Below are positions 35,547 to 43,586 of a DNA stretch of 64,000 nt, piece by piece; the stretch's first letter is position 1; each line of letters begins with the position of its first letter. This stretch comes from Demequina zhanjiangensis (lineage in GTDB: Bacteria > Actinomycetota > Actinomycetes > Actinomycetales > Demequinaceae), in the NCBI RefSeq assembly GCF_030418315.1, contig NZ_JAUHPV010000002.1:489973-553972 (forward strand). The letters run 5' to 3'. A program made the position numbers and the translations under genes. Below the pieces are notes generated by a model. That model did not search any database. It was not told the DNA's origin and saw only the letters and a program-made list of their open reading frames with translations.

Positions 35547-35857
35547 CAGGCCTGCATCCTCATGATCTCGGTGAACGCCTCGACGGCCTTGTTGCGCACG
35601 GCCGAGACGAGCTCGAGCGTGACGGCGGCCTCGGTGGCGGCGATCGTGTACTGGTGGACATCGGCGAGGTCACCGGAGACGGCCTTGACCGCGAGCTCGG
35701 AGCTCGTGGACTGCAGCCCCTGCACGTTGTCGACCGCGGAGGCGAGGGTGCTCGCGAACGCGCCGTCGCTGCCGGGGACTCCGGTGGCGGAGGCGGCGCC
35801 CATGTAGCCGGTGGGGGCGACGGCTCCGCCGACGCCGGAGATGGCGGGGATGGTCAT
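35546..35857 (-). CDS. fliE: FliE MS-ring/rod junction protein
   Basis: A 103-residue protein whose C-terminal half (ELAVKAVSGDLADVHQYTIA...) matches FliE, which joins the MS ring and export pore to the rod. It overlaps flgC by one base (TGATG). The order flgB-flgC-fliE-fliF is standard. Confidence 0.93.
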   Translation of the reverse strand: MTIPAISGVGGAVAPTGYMGAASATGVPGSDGAFASTLASAVDNVQGLQSTSSELAVKAVSGDLADVHQYTIAATEAAVTLELVSAVRNKAVEAFTEIMRMQA

Positions 35858-36264
35858 CAGTTCCTCCCGATCTGCAGGGCGCTGGTGTACATGTCCTTCG
35901 CACGGTCGATCACCGAGGCGTTCGCCTGGTAGCCGCGCTGCGCCATGATCAGCTGGGTCATCTGGCTGGTCATGTCGATGTCGGGGTAGCGCACGTAGCC
36001 CTCCTCGTCTGCGAGCGGATTGGTGGGCTCGTAGACGAGCCGGCCCTCAGCGGAGCCGTAGACGGCGCCCGCGACGTGCACGCCGCCGCTCTGACCGCCG
36101 TCGTTGCCGTTGGCCTGCGCCACGATGTAGCGGGCCTGGAAGGCGTCCTCGTCGGTGGGACGCACGGTGTTGACGTTGGCGAGGTTGTCGGAGACGGCGT
36201 CGAGCCAGTGGCGGTAGACGTTGAGGCCGGAGCCCGCGATGCCGATCGCTGCGAAGGTGGTCAT
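35857..36264 (-). CDS. flgC: FlgC proximal rod protein
   Basis: A 135-residue rod subunit with the N-terminal family motif (SGLNVYRHWLDAVSDNLANV) and the C-terminal DMTSQMTQLIMAQRGYQANA helix. It overlaps flgB by one base. Confidence 0.95.
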   Translation of the reverse strand: MTTFAAIGIAGSGLNVYRHWLDAVSDNLANVNTVRPTDEDAFQARYIVAQANGNDGGQSGGVHVAGAVYGSAEGRLVYEPTNPLADEEGYVRYPDIDMTSQMTQLIMAQRGYQANASVIDRAKDMYTSALQIGRN

Positions 36265-36605
36265 CAGGCGTTCCCGATCGCCGTGCGGAGGGCCTTGAAC
36301 TTGCCGTCGATGGCGCGCTCGGCGAGCTGGTAGCGCAGCACGGTGTCGATGTTGGAGACGGTCTCGGTGTCGAGGTTGACGTTGTTGCCGTCCTCGCGGG
36401 TGGGCTCGACCGAGATGCCGATGGTCGCGTCGACGTCACCGCTTCCGCGGGAGACCGCCCTGCTGAGCGCGTCCTCGAACTGGACACGGCGGGCCTGGTA
36501 TCCCGGGGTCTGGATGTTCGCGATGTTGTCTGCGATGGTGCGCTGCCGCAGGGACAGCGCATCGAGCGCGGAGGACATCGCGTCGAAGCTCACGGAGCCG
36601 AACAT
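36264..36605 (-). CDS. flgB: FlgB proximal rod protein
   Basis: A 113-residue rod subunit, first gene of the hook-basal body operon. The motif ALDALSLRQRTIADNIANIQ and the C-terminal helix are typical. The start has GGAAGGATGG shortly upstream. A 141-base gap before it carries the operon's regulatory region. Confidence 0.94.
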   Translation of the reverse strand: MFGSVSFDAMSSALDALSLRQRTIADNIANIQTPGYQARRVQFEDALSRAVSRGSGDVDATIGISVEPTREDGNNVNLDTETVSNIDTVLRYQLAERAIDGKFKALRTAIGNA

Positions 36606-36746
36606 GGAACGGCCATCCTTCCCACATGGATGAGGGGCCGATCCGTGGCCTAAGTCGTCGAGCGATCCGTGCTCAACCCGCCCATCGTCAGTGCGACGGG
36701 GGTGTGAAGGTTTTCGATGAGGTTTCTGTCAGCGAAGTGACAAACC
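36606..36746 (-). promoter_or_regulatory. Regulatory region of the flgB operon
   Basis: The gap upstream of flgB has no convincing CTCA-N16-GCCGAT promoter. It contains ACGGATCG twice, 25 bases apart, and begins at the GAGGTTTGTCAC element (36737-36748), which overlaps the stop of the preceding small gene. It is probably the promoter of the early flagellar operon. Confidence 0.4.
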
Positions 36747-37070
36747 TCACGCGGGGGTGTCGATGTACACCGGTCGGGCCGGCTGTGCGGCCTTCATGCG
36801 CGACACTGCGCGTCCGTGCCGGCGCGACTCATGCGCGGCCGCAGACAGCTCCTGCGACACCTTGAGCTGGCGGTCGAGCAGCGTGCGTGCACGCTCCACG
36901 AGGTTCGCGGGCATGGGAGGGAGCTGCGGCGGCACCCAGGGCTCGACGCGAAGCTCCACGTCGCGATGGCTGGCGTTCAGCATCTGCTCGGCCTGCGTGA
37001 CGTCGATCTCGAGCTCGGTGAGGGTGCGCTCCCACTCGGCCGCCCAGTCGACGTCCTTCCCGGCGGTCAT
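36747..37070 (-). CDS. Small helical protein in the fliT position
   Basis: A 107-residue cytoplasmic protein starting at MTAGKDVD, overlapping the fliS stop by ATGA. It is predicted helical with a Pro-rich turn (PWVPPQLPPMP, about residues 43-53) and a basic C-terminus. In many clusters the gene after fliS encodes FliT, the FliD chaperone, and position suggests that role, but I see no clear FliT motif. Function unproven. Confidence 0.55.
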   Translation of the reverse strand: MTAGKDVDWAAEWERTLTELEIDVTQAEQMLNASHRDVELRVEPWVPPQLPPMPANLVERARTLLDRQLKVSQELSAAAHESRRHGRAVSRMKAAQPARPVYIDTPA

Positions 37071-37486
37071 CCGACGCCCAGGTCTCCGAGCGCGTGCTCC
37101 GGCGCGGTCTCGGCGACCTGCCTGGCGGCCTCCTGCCATGCCTCGGCGAGGGGGGCGACGAGCTCTCGACATGCGGCGACCTTCTCAGCGTCGCCGCTGA
37201 TGTTCGCCTCGACGAGCGAGGTGGTGAGATACGTGTAGAGCGCCATGAGGGAGGGCCCGCCCTCCCACGCGTTCACGTCGAGCGTGTTGGCGAGCTCGGT
37301 CACGATGTCCTGCGCGTGGGTGAGCTGGGTGTTCGCCTGATCGCGCTGGCCCTCGCGCAGGGCGACCTCACCTCGTTCGAGATCGCGCAGCAGGCGGTCG
37401 TACAGCATGACGAGCAGGGTCGATGGGCTGGCGGTCGTGACCGCGCTCTCGACATAGCGGCTGCGGGCGGCCGAGTATCCGTTCAT
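37067..37486 (-). CDS. fliS: FliS flagellin export chaperone
   Basis: A 139-residue four-helix protein beginning MNGYSAARSRYVESAVTTAS, with the family LLVMLYDRLLRDL segment. It binds flagellin C-termini before export. It follows fliD by 13 bases. Confidence 0.94.
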   Translation of the reverse strand: MNGYSAARSRYVESAVTTASPSTLLVMLYDRLLRDLERGEVALREGQRDQANTQLTHAQDIVTELANTLDVNAWEGGPSLMALYTYLTTSLVEANISGDAEKVAACRELVAPLAEAWQEAARQVAETAPEHALGDLGVG

Positions 37487-37499
37487 GTGTCACACGCTC

Positions 37500-38891
37500 C
37501 TATTTGCTGCTGTTCCAGGAGGGCAGCTGCGAGATCTGCTGCTCGAGCCACGACTGCTGGGAGTTGAGGGTGCCGAGCGCGGTCTCCATCGCGGTGAACT
37601 GCTTGGACAGGGTCGCCTCACGCATCGCAAGGCGGTCGTCCCAGGCGGCGATCTGGTCGGCGAGGCCGTCGATCCGGCTCTCCTGGGTCTGGATCTTGAG
37701 GGACAGCGATCCGCTGGTGGAGTCGGAGAAGGACTCGGCCGTCTCCTGGATGCGGGCGCCGAGGGCCTGGATGAAGGCGGCGGTGCCGTCGGGGTCGTCC
37801 GCGAGCGCGGCGGAGAATGCCGCCGAGTCGAACTCGAACTCGCCGTCGCGCGTGACGGAGATGCCGTACGAGGAGGGAGAGGCGCCATCGATCGGATAGC
37901 TCGCGGCCTGCGTCAGCTGCGTCCTGAGGTTGCGAACCGCGCTGTCGCCGCCGAGCAGACCGGCCGAGATGATGCTCTCGCCCTGGTCGTTCGTGCTCGA
38001 GGTGGTCCGGGTGCGGGAGGCGATGTCGCTGAAGATCGTGTTGAGGTTGGACACCAGGTTCTTGGCGAGGCTCTCGACGGAGCTCGCGTTCGTCGCGACG
38101 GAGATCGTGACCTCGTCGCCCGGCTCCACCGTCGCGCCCAGGGTGACGTTCACGCCGGTCATGAGTCCGGTGAAGGTGTTGGACGACTGGGCGTAGGTGG
38201 TCTCGGCGGCCGTGCCTGGGTAGAGGGTCAGGCTCGCATCGGTGGCCGCGCGGGTGACGACGGAGTCAAGACGCGTCGCGGTGCCGCCCTCGACCGCGGC
38301 CTGATCACCGACGTACAGCTCGAAGGCTCCGTCGGCGCCGGTCGTCTCCGAGGCGAACTGGAGCCGATAGCTGGGCGTGTCCCCGCCGGAGACCTGCACG
38401 CGGGTGGCGGTGACGCCTGCCGAGGAGCTGTTGATCGCGGAGGCGATGTCGGCCAGGCTGTTGGAGGCCGGGGTGATGGTGAGGTACTCGCCGTCCGCCT
38501 TCAGGAACGTGAGGGATGGCGGGTTCTCGGCGACGAGCGTCGCACCTTCGGTGACCGCGGCGGTCAGCGACACCTGCGAGGTGGCGACCGCGTCGACGGT
38601 GAAGCTGAGGCTTCCGGCCGAGGCTGTGGTGCCGGCCGTGGCGGTGACCGCGTCCGAGGACGAGGTCGCCTTGAAGGAGGCCCAGCTGTCCGGGTCTGAC
38701 GCCTTCTCGGCGGCGGAGGCGAGCGAGGCGACCTTGGTGTTGATGCCCTGAAGCGCGGAGAGCACGTTCTCGGCCTTGCTCTGCTTGCTCTGCAGCAGCG
38801 CCTGCGGCTGGGCTTCGACCCGCATGAGCGCAGAGATGATGGACGTGGTGTCCATGCCGGAGATGATGCCGTCGATGCCAAGCGTGGGCAT
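37500..38891 (-). CDS. fliD: FliD filament cap protein
   Basis: A 463-residue hook-associated protein 2. The N-terminal motif GIDGIISGMDTTSIISALM and C-terminal coiled region (IDGLADQIAAWDDRLAMRE) are conserved; the middle is Ser/Thr/Ala-rich and surface exposed. It is separated from fliC by a terminator hairpin, so it needs read-through or its own promoter, which I could not identify. Confidence 0.94.
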   Translation of the reverse strand: MPTLGIDGIISGMDTTSIISALMRVEAQPQALLQSKQSKAENVLSALQGINTKVASLASAAEKASDPDSWASFKATSSSDAVTATAGTTASAGSLSFTVDAVATSQVSLTAAVTEGATLVAENPPSLTFLKADGEYLTITPASNSLADIASAINSSSAGVTATRVQVSGGDTPSYRLQFASETTGADGAFELYVGDQAAVEGGTATRLDSVVTRAATDASLTLYPGTAAETTYAQSSNTFTGLMTGVNVTLGATVEPGDEVTISVATNASSVESLAKNLVSNLNTIFSDIASRTRTTSSTNDQGESIISAGLLGGDSAVRNLRTQLTQAASYPIDGASPSSYGISVTRDGEFEFDSAAFSAALADDPDGTAAFIQALGARIQETAESFSDSTSGSLSLKIQTQESRIDGLADQIAAWDDRLAMREATLSKQFTAMETALGTLNSQQSWLEQQISQLPSWNSSK

Positions 38892-38948
38892 GAGCTCCTG
38901 CCTTCCCTGTGGTCGATGCCGGTATGCGGATGAGGGGGATAAGCCGGA

Positions 38949-38982
38949 GGGTCGCCCCCGAGCCGAGGCTCAGGGGCGACCC
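38949..38982 (-). terminator. Terminator of fliC
   Basis: A 16-pair stem with one wobble and a 2-base apex (38949-38964 with 38967-38982), 8 bases past the fliC stop. It should limit transcription into fliD and boost flagellin relative to cap protein. Confidence 0.78.
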
Positions 38983-38989
38983 GACGGAC

Positions 38990-40159
38990 TTAGCCGAGGA
39001 GCGAGAGAACGCCCTGCGGGATCTGGTTGGCCTGCGCAAGCATCGAGGTGCCGGCCTGCGACAGGATCTGCGAGCGGGTGAAGTTCACCATCTCGGAGGC
39101 CATGTCGGTGTCGCGGATGCGGCTCTCCGACGCGGTCAGGTTCTCGACGGCCACGTTCAGGTTGTTGATCGTGTGGTCGAAACGGTTCTGCACCGCACCG
39201 AGGTCGGCACGCTGGGTGGAGACCGTCTTGATGGCGTCGTCGATCGTGGTGATCGCGACCGAGGCGCCGGTGGCCTGGGTGCCGGTCAGGGTGTTGTCCG
39301 CGGAGAGGGCAGCGGGGGCTGCCTCCTGCGTGAACACCAGGCCGGTGGCCGAGGCGGTGGCGGCGATCGTGGTCTCACCGGCGGTCGCACCGAACTTCGC
39401 GTCGAGCGCCGAGTTCACGGCGGCGAGGCGGTCAGCAGCGGACGAGCCGGCATCGAACTTGATGGTCGACAGGTCGAGCGAGGTGTCGCCCATCTTGATC
39501 GTGCCGTTGAGGTTGTCGAACGACTCCGACAGGGTGAAGTCGGAGGCCGCGTCGACCGTGACGACACCGGCGGTACCGGTGGCCGACGCGGTGGTCTGCG
39601 CGACGGTGAGGCCGGCACCGGTCGAGGTGACGTCGACACCGTCGACACCGAGGCCAGCGGCCGACATCGCGGTGGACACGCCCACCGAGATCGTCTCGCC
39701 GGCGTTGGCGCCGACCTGGAAGGTGCCCGAGTAGTTGCCGTCGAGCAGCTTGGTGCCGTTGAACTGCGTGGTGTCAGCGATACGGGTCAGCTCGTCCTTC
39801 AGCTGGCTCATCTCGGACTGGATGTTGGCCTTGGCGTCGGTGGACAGACCACCCTCGTTGGAGGCCTGGACGGACAGGTCGCGCATGCGCTGCAGGATGT
39901 CGTGCGTCTCGGTGAGCGCACCTTCAGCGGTCTGCACGACCGAGATGCCGTCCTGAGCGTTGCGAACGGCGACCTTGAGGCCACCGATCTGCGAGCGCAG
40001 GCCCTCGGAGATGGCGAGACCGGCAGCGTCATCCGCGGCGCGGTTGATGCGGTAGCCGGACGACAGCTTCTCGAGCGAGCTGCTCAGGTCGTTCTGCGTG
40101 TTCGAGAGGTTGCGGTACGAGTTCAGCGCCGCGATGTTGTTGTTGATCGAGAGAGCCAT
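38990..40159 (-). CDS. fliC: Flagellin
   Basis: A 389-residue filament protein. Conserved D0/D1 regions are at both ends (SSGYRINRAADDAAGLAISE near 35-55, and the end TSMLAQANQIPQGVLSLLG). The hypervariable middle (about 180-290) is Ala/Thr-rich. The start MALSINNNIAAL at 40159 has GGAGGA seven bases upstream; the in-frame ATG at 40174 is part of that leader. Expression: FliA-type promoter and a leader with a putative CsrA hairpin. It is the only flagellin gene in the window. Confidence 0.97.
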   Translation of the reverse strand: MALSINNNIAALNSYRNLSNTQNDLSSSLEKLSSGYRINRAADDAAGLAISEGLRSQIGGLKVAVRNAQDGISVVQTAEGALTETHDILQRMRDLSVQASNEGGLSTDAKANIQSEMSQLKDELTRIADTTQFNGTKLLDGNYSGTFQVGANAGETISVGVSTAMSAAGLGVDGVDVTSTGAGLTVAQTTASATGTAGVVTVDAASDFTLSESFDNLNGTIKMGDTSLDLSTIKFDAGSSAADRLAAVNSALDAKFGATAGETTIAATASATGLVFTQEAAPAALSADNTLTGTQATGASVAITTIDDAIKTVSTQRADLGAVQNRFDHTINNLNVAVENLTASESRIRDTDMASEMVNFTRSQILSQAGTSMLAQANQIPQGVLSLLG

Positions 40160-40166
40160 GATGTTT

Positions 40167-40208
40167 TCCTCCATGAAGTCGGCTCGGACGTGGCACCCAT
40201 CCGTGGGT
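40167..40208 (-). promoter_or_regulatory. fliC leader: putative CsrA-binding hairpin plus Shine-Dalgarno site
   Basis: On the minus strand a small stem-loop reads ACCCA-CGGA-TGGGT (40195-40208), presenting GGA in the loop. The Shine-Dalgarno ATGGAGGA follows about 30 bases later (GGAGGA at 40167-40172). Two GGA sites, one hairpin and one at the ribosome site, are the arrangement CsrA uses to block flagellin translation in Bacillus. Confidence 0.55.
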
Positions 40209-40219
40209 ACACGTAGCCC

Positions 40220-40247
40220 CTATCGGGTCGAGCGGGGTGGTGTTGAG
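40220..40247 (-). promoter_or_regulatory. FliA-type promoter of fliC
   Basis: Minus strand: CTCA (40244-40247), 16 bases, CCCGATAG (40220-40227), 61 bases before the fliC start codon, giving a leader of about 50 bases. Confidence 0.72.
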
Positions 40248-40402
40248 TTTTCTCGAGAGTGTTTTTCGTGAGATTTCTGAAGACGTTCCGCGCGCGCGGC
40301 GCAGACCATCTGCCAGGGATGTCGGCCAGGGCGCGACGGAGACGGCTCAGAGCCGTGAAGGGTACGCAGGCGCACGTACGACGGCGTGGACTTCCGGAGT
40401 GT

Positions 40403-40430
40403 CGACGCAGGCGTGCGAGCGGCTGCGTCG
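40403..40430 (-). terminator. Possible hairpin after fliA
   Basis: A perfect 8-pair stem (40403-40410 with 40423-40430) and a 12-base loop directly after the fliA stop. No T tract follows, so it may be a weak or Rho-assisted terminator. The stretch from here to the fliC promoter holds no gene. Confidence 0.35.
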
Positions 40431-40431
40431 G

Positions 40432-41280
40432 TCAGGAGGCGGCGCGGACGCCCGTCATCGCGTCGAGCGCGGGGTTGACGGCGGAGGCGCCGCGAGCCTC
40501 GGCGGCGCGCGCGGCGACTGCGGCGTAGTAGGCCTTGCGACGCCGCTCGGCGACGCCCTCGGCGGGGTCGACCACGGGAGCCTCGTCCTTCTCGAGGTTG
40601 GCGTTGAGGCCGTCCTTGAGGAGCGCGAGCGCCTCGGTGCGCAGCTGGCTGATGCGGGAGCGGGTGACGCCCATCTCCTCGGCCAGGTCCACGACCGCGC
40701 GGTCGTGGAAGAAGAGCTCCTCGACCACGTAGCGCAGCTTCTCGGGCAGGCAGTCGATGCTGGCGCGCAGGTACTCGATCCTCTCTGCGCCCACGATCGC
40801 GTCGAGCGGGCCGGTGCCCGGCTCGATGACCATGTCGGACACCGCGCCGTCGAAGGCGTCGGAGGAGAGCACGCGGGTCTCGCTGTCGACGCGGGCGGCA
40901 TCGACCTCGTCCACGGACACGCCGAGGGCCTGGGCGACCTCCTGGCGGGTGGGCGTGCGGCCGAGCTGTCCGGCGAGCCGGTCGGTGGCCTCGGAGGTCT
41001 CACGTGCACGACGGCGGGCTCCACGGGAGACCCAGTCCATGGAACGCAGCTCGTCCACCAGGGCGCCGCGGATGCGGAGCGAGGCGTAGCGGGCGAACGG
41101 CACTCCCTTGGACTCGTCGAACGAGCGCGCCGCACGGACCAGTGCGAGCGCGCCGGCCGACATGAGGTCGGCGCGGGCGACGTGAGAGGGAACCCTGGCG
41201 AGGACCTCGTTGACGTTGTACCCGATCAACGCGAGGTGCTCTTCGACCAGAGCGTTGGAGGCATCGTGCTGCGTGTTCAT
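40432..41280 (-). CDS. fliA: Flagellar sigma factor FliA/WhiG family (sigma-28)
   Basis: A 282-residue sigma-70 family protein. Region 2 has ARYASLRIRGALVDELRSMDWVSR; region 4 has VVDLAEEMGVTRSRISQLR. These are FliA/WhiG hallmarks. It should direct the CTCA-N16-GCCGAT promoters seen at MCP, cheA, flbD-mot and fliC. The start MNTQHDAS at 41280 gives a normal N-terminus; a longer frame to 41436 would invade the divergent control region. No flgM anti-sigma gene is found. The C-terminus has a ~45-residue Ala-rich extension. Confidence 0.94.
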   Translation of the reverse strand: MNTQHDASNALVEEHLALIGYNVNEVLARVPSHVARADLMSAGALALVRAARSFDESKGVPFARYASLRIRGALVDELRSMDWVSRGARRRARETSEATDRLAGQLGRTPTRQEVAQALGVSVDEVDAARVDSETRVLSSDAFDGAVSDMVIEPGTGPLDAIVGAERIEYLRASIDCLPEKLRYVVEELFFHDRAVVDLAEEMGVTRSRISQLRTEALALLKDGLNANLEKDEAPVVDPAEGVAERRRKAYYAAVAARAAEARGASAVNPALDAMTGVRAAS

Positions 41281-41661
41281 GGCCGGAATAGTGACACCCG
41301 GAGCGTGTTCGTCAATATGAGCAGCGTCACACGGTGCAGTGAAATGGGACAAAGGGGATTGTCTCCGGAAAATCCAAATGTCCGATTCGTGTCCGAGTGC
41401 GTGTGGAACACGCCATACTTCACACGGGCGAGTCACTTGAACTGGGACTCGCGAGAATGCAAGATTTTGCCGATGTGAATGTCATCACAGGACGTCGGGT
41501 ATCGGGAACACCCTGCTACTCCCAATACCGAGAACGCCTGGGTCGTCGTTCTTGTCCGTTCTTGTCACATCTGGGGACGCCTGGACGATAGAACAGTCAG
41601 ATGGGCCCCCCGGGGTCACGCACCGACAGCCCCACCCCCGGGGCACGTAAGAAGGAGCCGC
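41281..41661. promoter_or_regulatory. Divergent control region between fliA and flgN
   Basis: This 381-base gap is AT-richer than its surroundings. For flgN it contains a weaker FliA-like promoter on the plus strand, CTCG (41448-41451), 17 bases, GCCGATGT (41469-41476), and a tandem repeat of CGTTCTTGTC (41547-41566) running into TTGTCACAT (41562-41570). The latter resembles part of the element upstream of fliM and flgB. On the fliA side TTTGTCCCAT is a looser relative. No convincing gene is present. Confidence 0.45.
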
Positions 41662-42144
41662 ATGTCACTCGACGAGCTGTCCACGATCCTGTGGCGCGAA
41701 CGCGAGCTGCTCGAGACCCTGCTGTACCGCCTCGAGACCGAGGAGCTCGTGCTCGCCGGCGGACGCAGCCGCTGGGTCGCCCGCGCCGCGCGCGAGGTCG
41801 AGGCCGTGCTGGACCAGATCAAGGCCACCGAGCTGGGACGCGCCGTCGAGGCCGACGAGGCAGCCCGTGAGCTCGGCATCCCCGCCGGCTCGAGCCTGCT
41901 CGAGCTCGCCCAGGCCGCACCGTCCCCCTGGGACGAGATGCTGCGCGGCCACCACGTCGCGCTCACCGACATCACCTCGCAGATCTCCACCCTGAGCCAC
42001 CTCAACCGCGATCTCCTCGCGCGCTCCGTGCGCGCGACCCAGGAGGCGCTGCTCGGGATCGACCAGTCGATGAAGGAGTACAGCGCGAAGGGATCCGCCG
42101 CCAAGGCGGGCGACACCGCCTACCTCCTGGACGAGGCCTTCTGA
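41662..42144 (+). CDS. flgN: FlgN-like chaperone for hook-associated proteins
   Basis: A 160-residue helical protein (MSLDELSTILWRERELLETLLYRL) directly upstream of flgK and flgL, its expected export clients. GAAGGAG precedes the ATG. FlgN-type chaperones deliver FlgK/FlgL to FlhA. Sequence identity in the family is low, so the call relies on helix pattern and context. Confidence 0.8.
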   Translation: MSLDELSTILWRERELLETLLYRLETEELVLAGGRSRWVARAAREVEAVLDQIKATELGRAVEADEAARELGIPAGSSLLELAQAAPSPWDEMLRGHHVALTDITSQISTLSHLNRDLLARSVRATQEALLGIDQSMKEYSAKGSAAKAGDTAYLLDEAF

Positions 42145-42146
42145 CC

Positions 42147-43583
42147 ATGGGCTCCTTCTCGACGCTCTCGACCGCGCTGTCCTCGCTGACCGCCCAGCGC
42201 CAGGCGCTCAACGTCGCCGGTCAGAACATCGCGAACGCCAACACGGTCGGCTACACGCGTCAGCGCGCGGACCTCCAGTCGATCTCCGCCACGAACGTCG
42301 CGTCGATCCACTCAGGCGTGGCGCTCAGCGCCGGCACCGGGGTCACCGTGGCCGGGCTCGAGCGCCTCAGCGACCAGTTCCTCGACGCGCGCCTGCGCAC
42401 GCAGAGCGCCCAGGCCGCCGATGCCGACTCGCTCGCGACCACCCTCGAGCGCCTCGAGAGCGTGGTCCCCGAGCCGAGCGACACGGGAGTCAGCACCTCG
42501 CTGCACGAGTTCTGGGACGCCTGGCAGGACCTCGCCAACTCCCCCGAGAGCGACGCCACGCGCACGGTGGTGCTCGGCACGGCGAAGACTCTCGGCATCC
42601 AGCTCGCAGACACGTACCGCGCCTTCGAGTCCCAGTGGGACCAGGCACGCGCTGAGGCCGACGCGCAGGTGTCCGCTGTGAACAGCACGGCCGCCTCGAT
42701 CGCGGACCTGAACCAGCAGATCCGCGGCGTGCTCGTGTCCGGCGGATCCGCCAACGAGCTCATGGATCAGCGGGACCAGCTCGTCACCCAGCTCTCGAGC
42801 GCCGTGGGCGCCACCGCCAAGCTGCAGGAGGACGGCACCATGACGGTGCTCGTGGACGGCAACCCGCTCGTCCAGGGCGACCGCGCGAACTCCATCCAGG
42901 TCAACGGCTCGTACGCCATGGCCGGCGGACTCGACGAGCCCCCGTCGACCGACACCGTGAGCCTCCAGTGGGCGAACGGCAACCCGCTCGTGCTGGACGC
43001 GGGCTCGCTCGCGGGCACGGTCACCGCGCTCCAGCCCACGTCCCTCGGCGGGCCGATCTCAGGCGCGGTGGACGCCATCAACGACCTCGCGACTCGCGTC
43101 GCCACCCAGGTCAACACCATCCACTCGGCCGGCACCACGCTCGCCGCACCGCCGTCGGACACCGGAGTCGACTTCTTCTCCTTCTCCGCCGGCATGCCGC
43201 CCGCGCTGGGACTCACCGTCGCCGTCACCGACCCCTCGATGGTCGCCGCAGGCAACGGCGCCTCGGGCGCGTGGGACGGCTCAGTGGCCGACCAGATCTC
43301 GCAGCTCAGCCAGGCAGCCGACGGCCCCGACTCCACCTGGAAGTCGTTCATCGTGGACCTGGGCGTCAGCACCGCTGCCGCCCGCAGGCGCGCCGAGGTC
43401 GCCGAGTCCACCCGCGCGACCGCCGAGACGATGCAGCTGAGCAACGCCAGCGTCGACATCGACGAGGAGATGACGAACATGATCGCCTACCAGCGTGCCT
43501 ACGAGGGCGCCGCGCGCGTCATGACCGCGATCGACGAGATGCTCGACGTCCTGATCAACCGCACCGGTGTGGTGGGGAGGTAA
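42147..43583 (+). CDS. flgK: FlgK hook-associated protein 1
   Basis: A 478-residue junction protein. The N-terminus (ALNVAGQNIANANTVGYTRQ) and C-terminus (DEEMTNMIAYQRAYEGAARV) are the conserved rod/hook family helices, and the central domain is variable. It starts two bases after flgN. It links hook to filament together with FlgL. Confidence 0.95.
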   Translation: MGSFSTLSTALSSLTAQRQALNVAGQNIANANTVGYTRQRADLQSISATNVASIHSGVALSAGTGVTVAGLERLSDQFLDARLRTQSAQAADADSLATTLERLESVVPEPSDTGVSTSLHEFWDAWQDLANSPESDATRTVVLGTAKTLGIQLADTYRAFESQWDQARAEADAQVSAVNSTAASIADLNQQIRGVLVSGGSANELMDQRDQLVTQLSSAVGATAKLQEDGTMTVLVDGNPLVQGDRANSIQVNGSYAMAGGLDEPPSTDTVSLQWANGNPLVLDAGSLAGTVTALQPTSLGGPISGAVDAINDLATRVATQVNTIHSAGTTLAAPPSDTGVDFFSFSAGMPPALGLTVAVTDPSMVAAGNGASGAWDGSVADQISQLSQAADGPDSTWKSFIVDLGVSTAAARRRAEVAESTRATAETMQLSNASVDIDEEMTNMIAYQRAYEGAARVMTAIDEMLDVLINRTGVVGR

Positions 43584-43586
43584 GCC

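Noticed and set aside
41397..41591. 64-codon plus-strand frame upstream of flgN
   Set aside because: No ribosome site, covers the probable promoter and the tandem repeat, and has no recognisable product.
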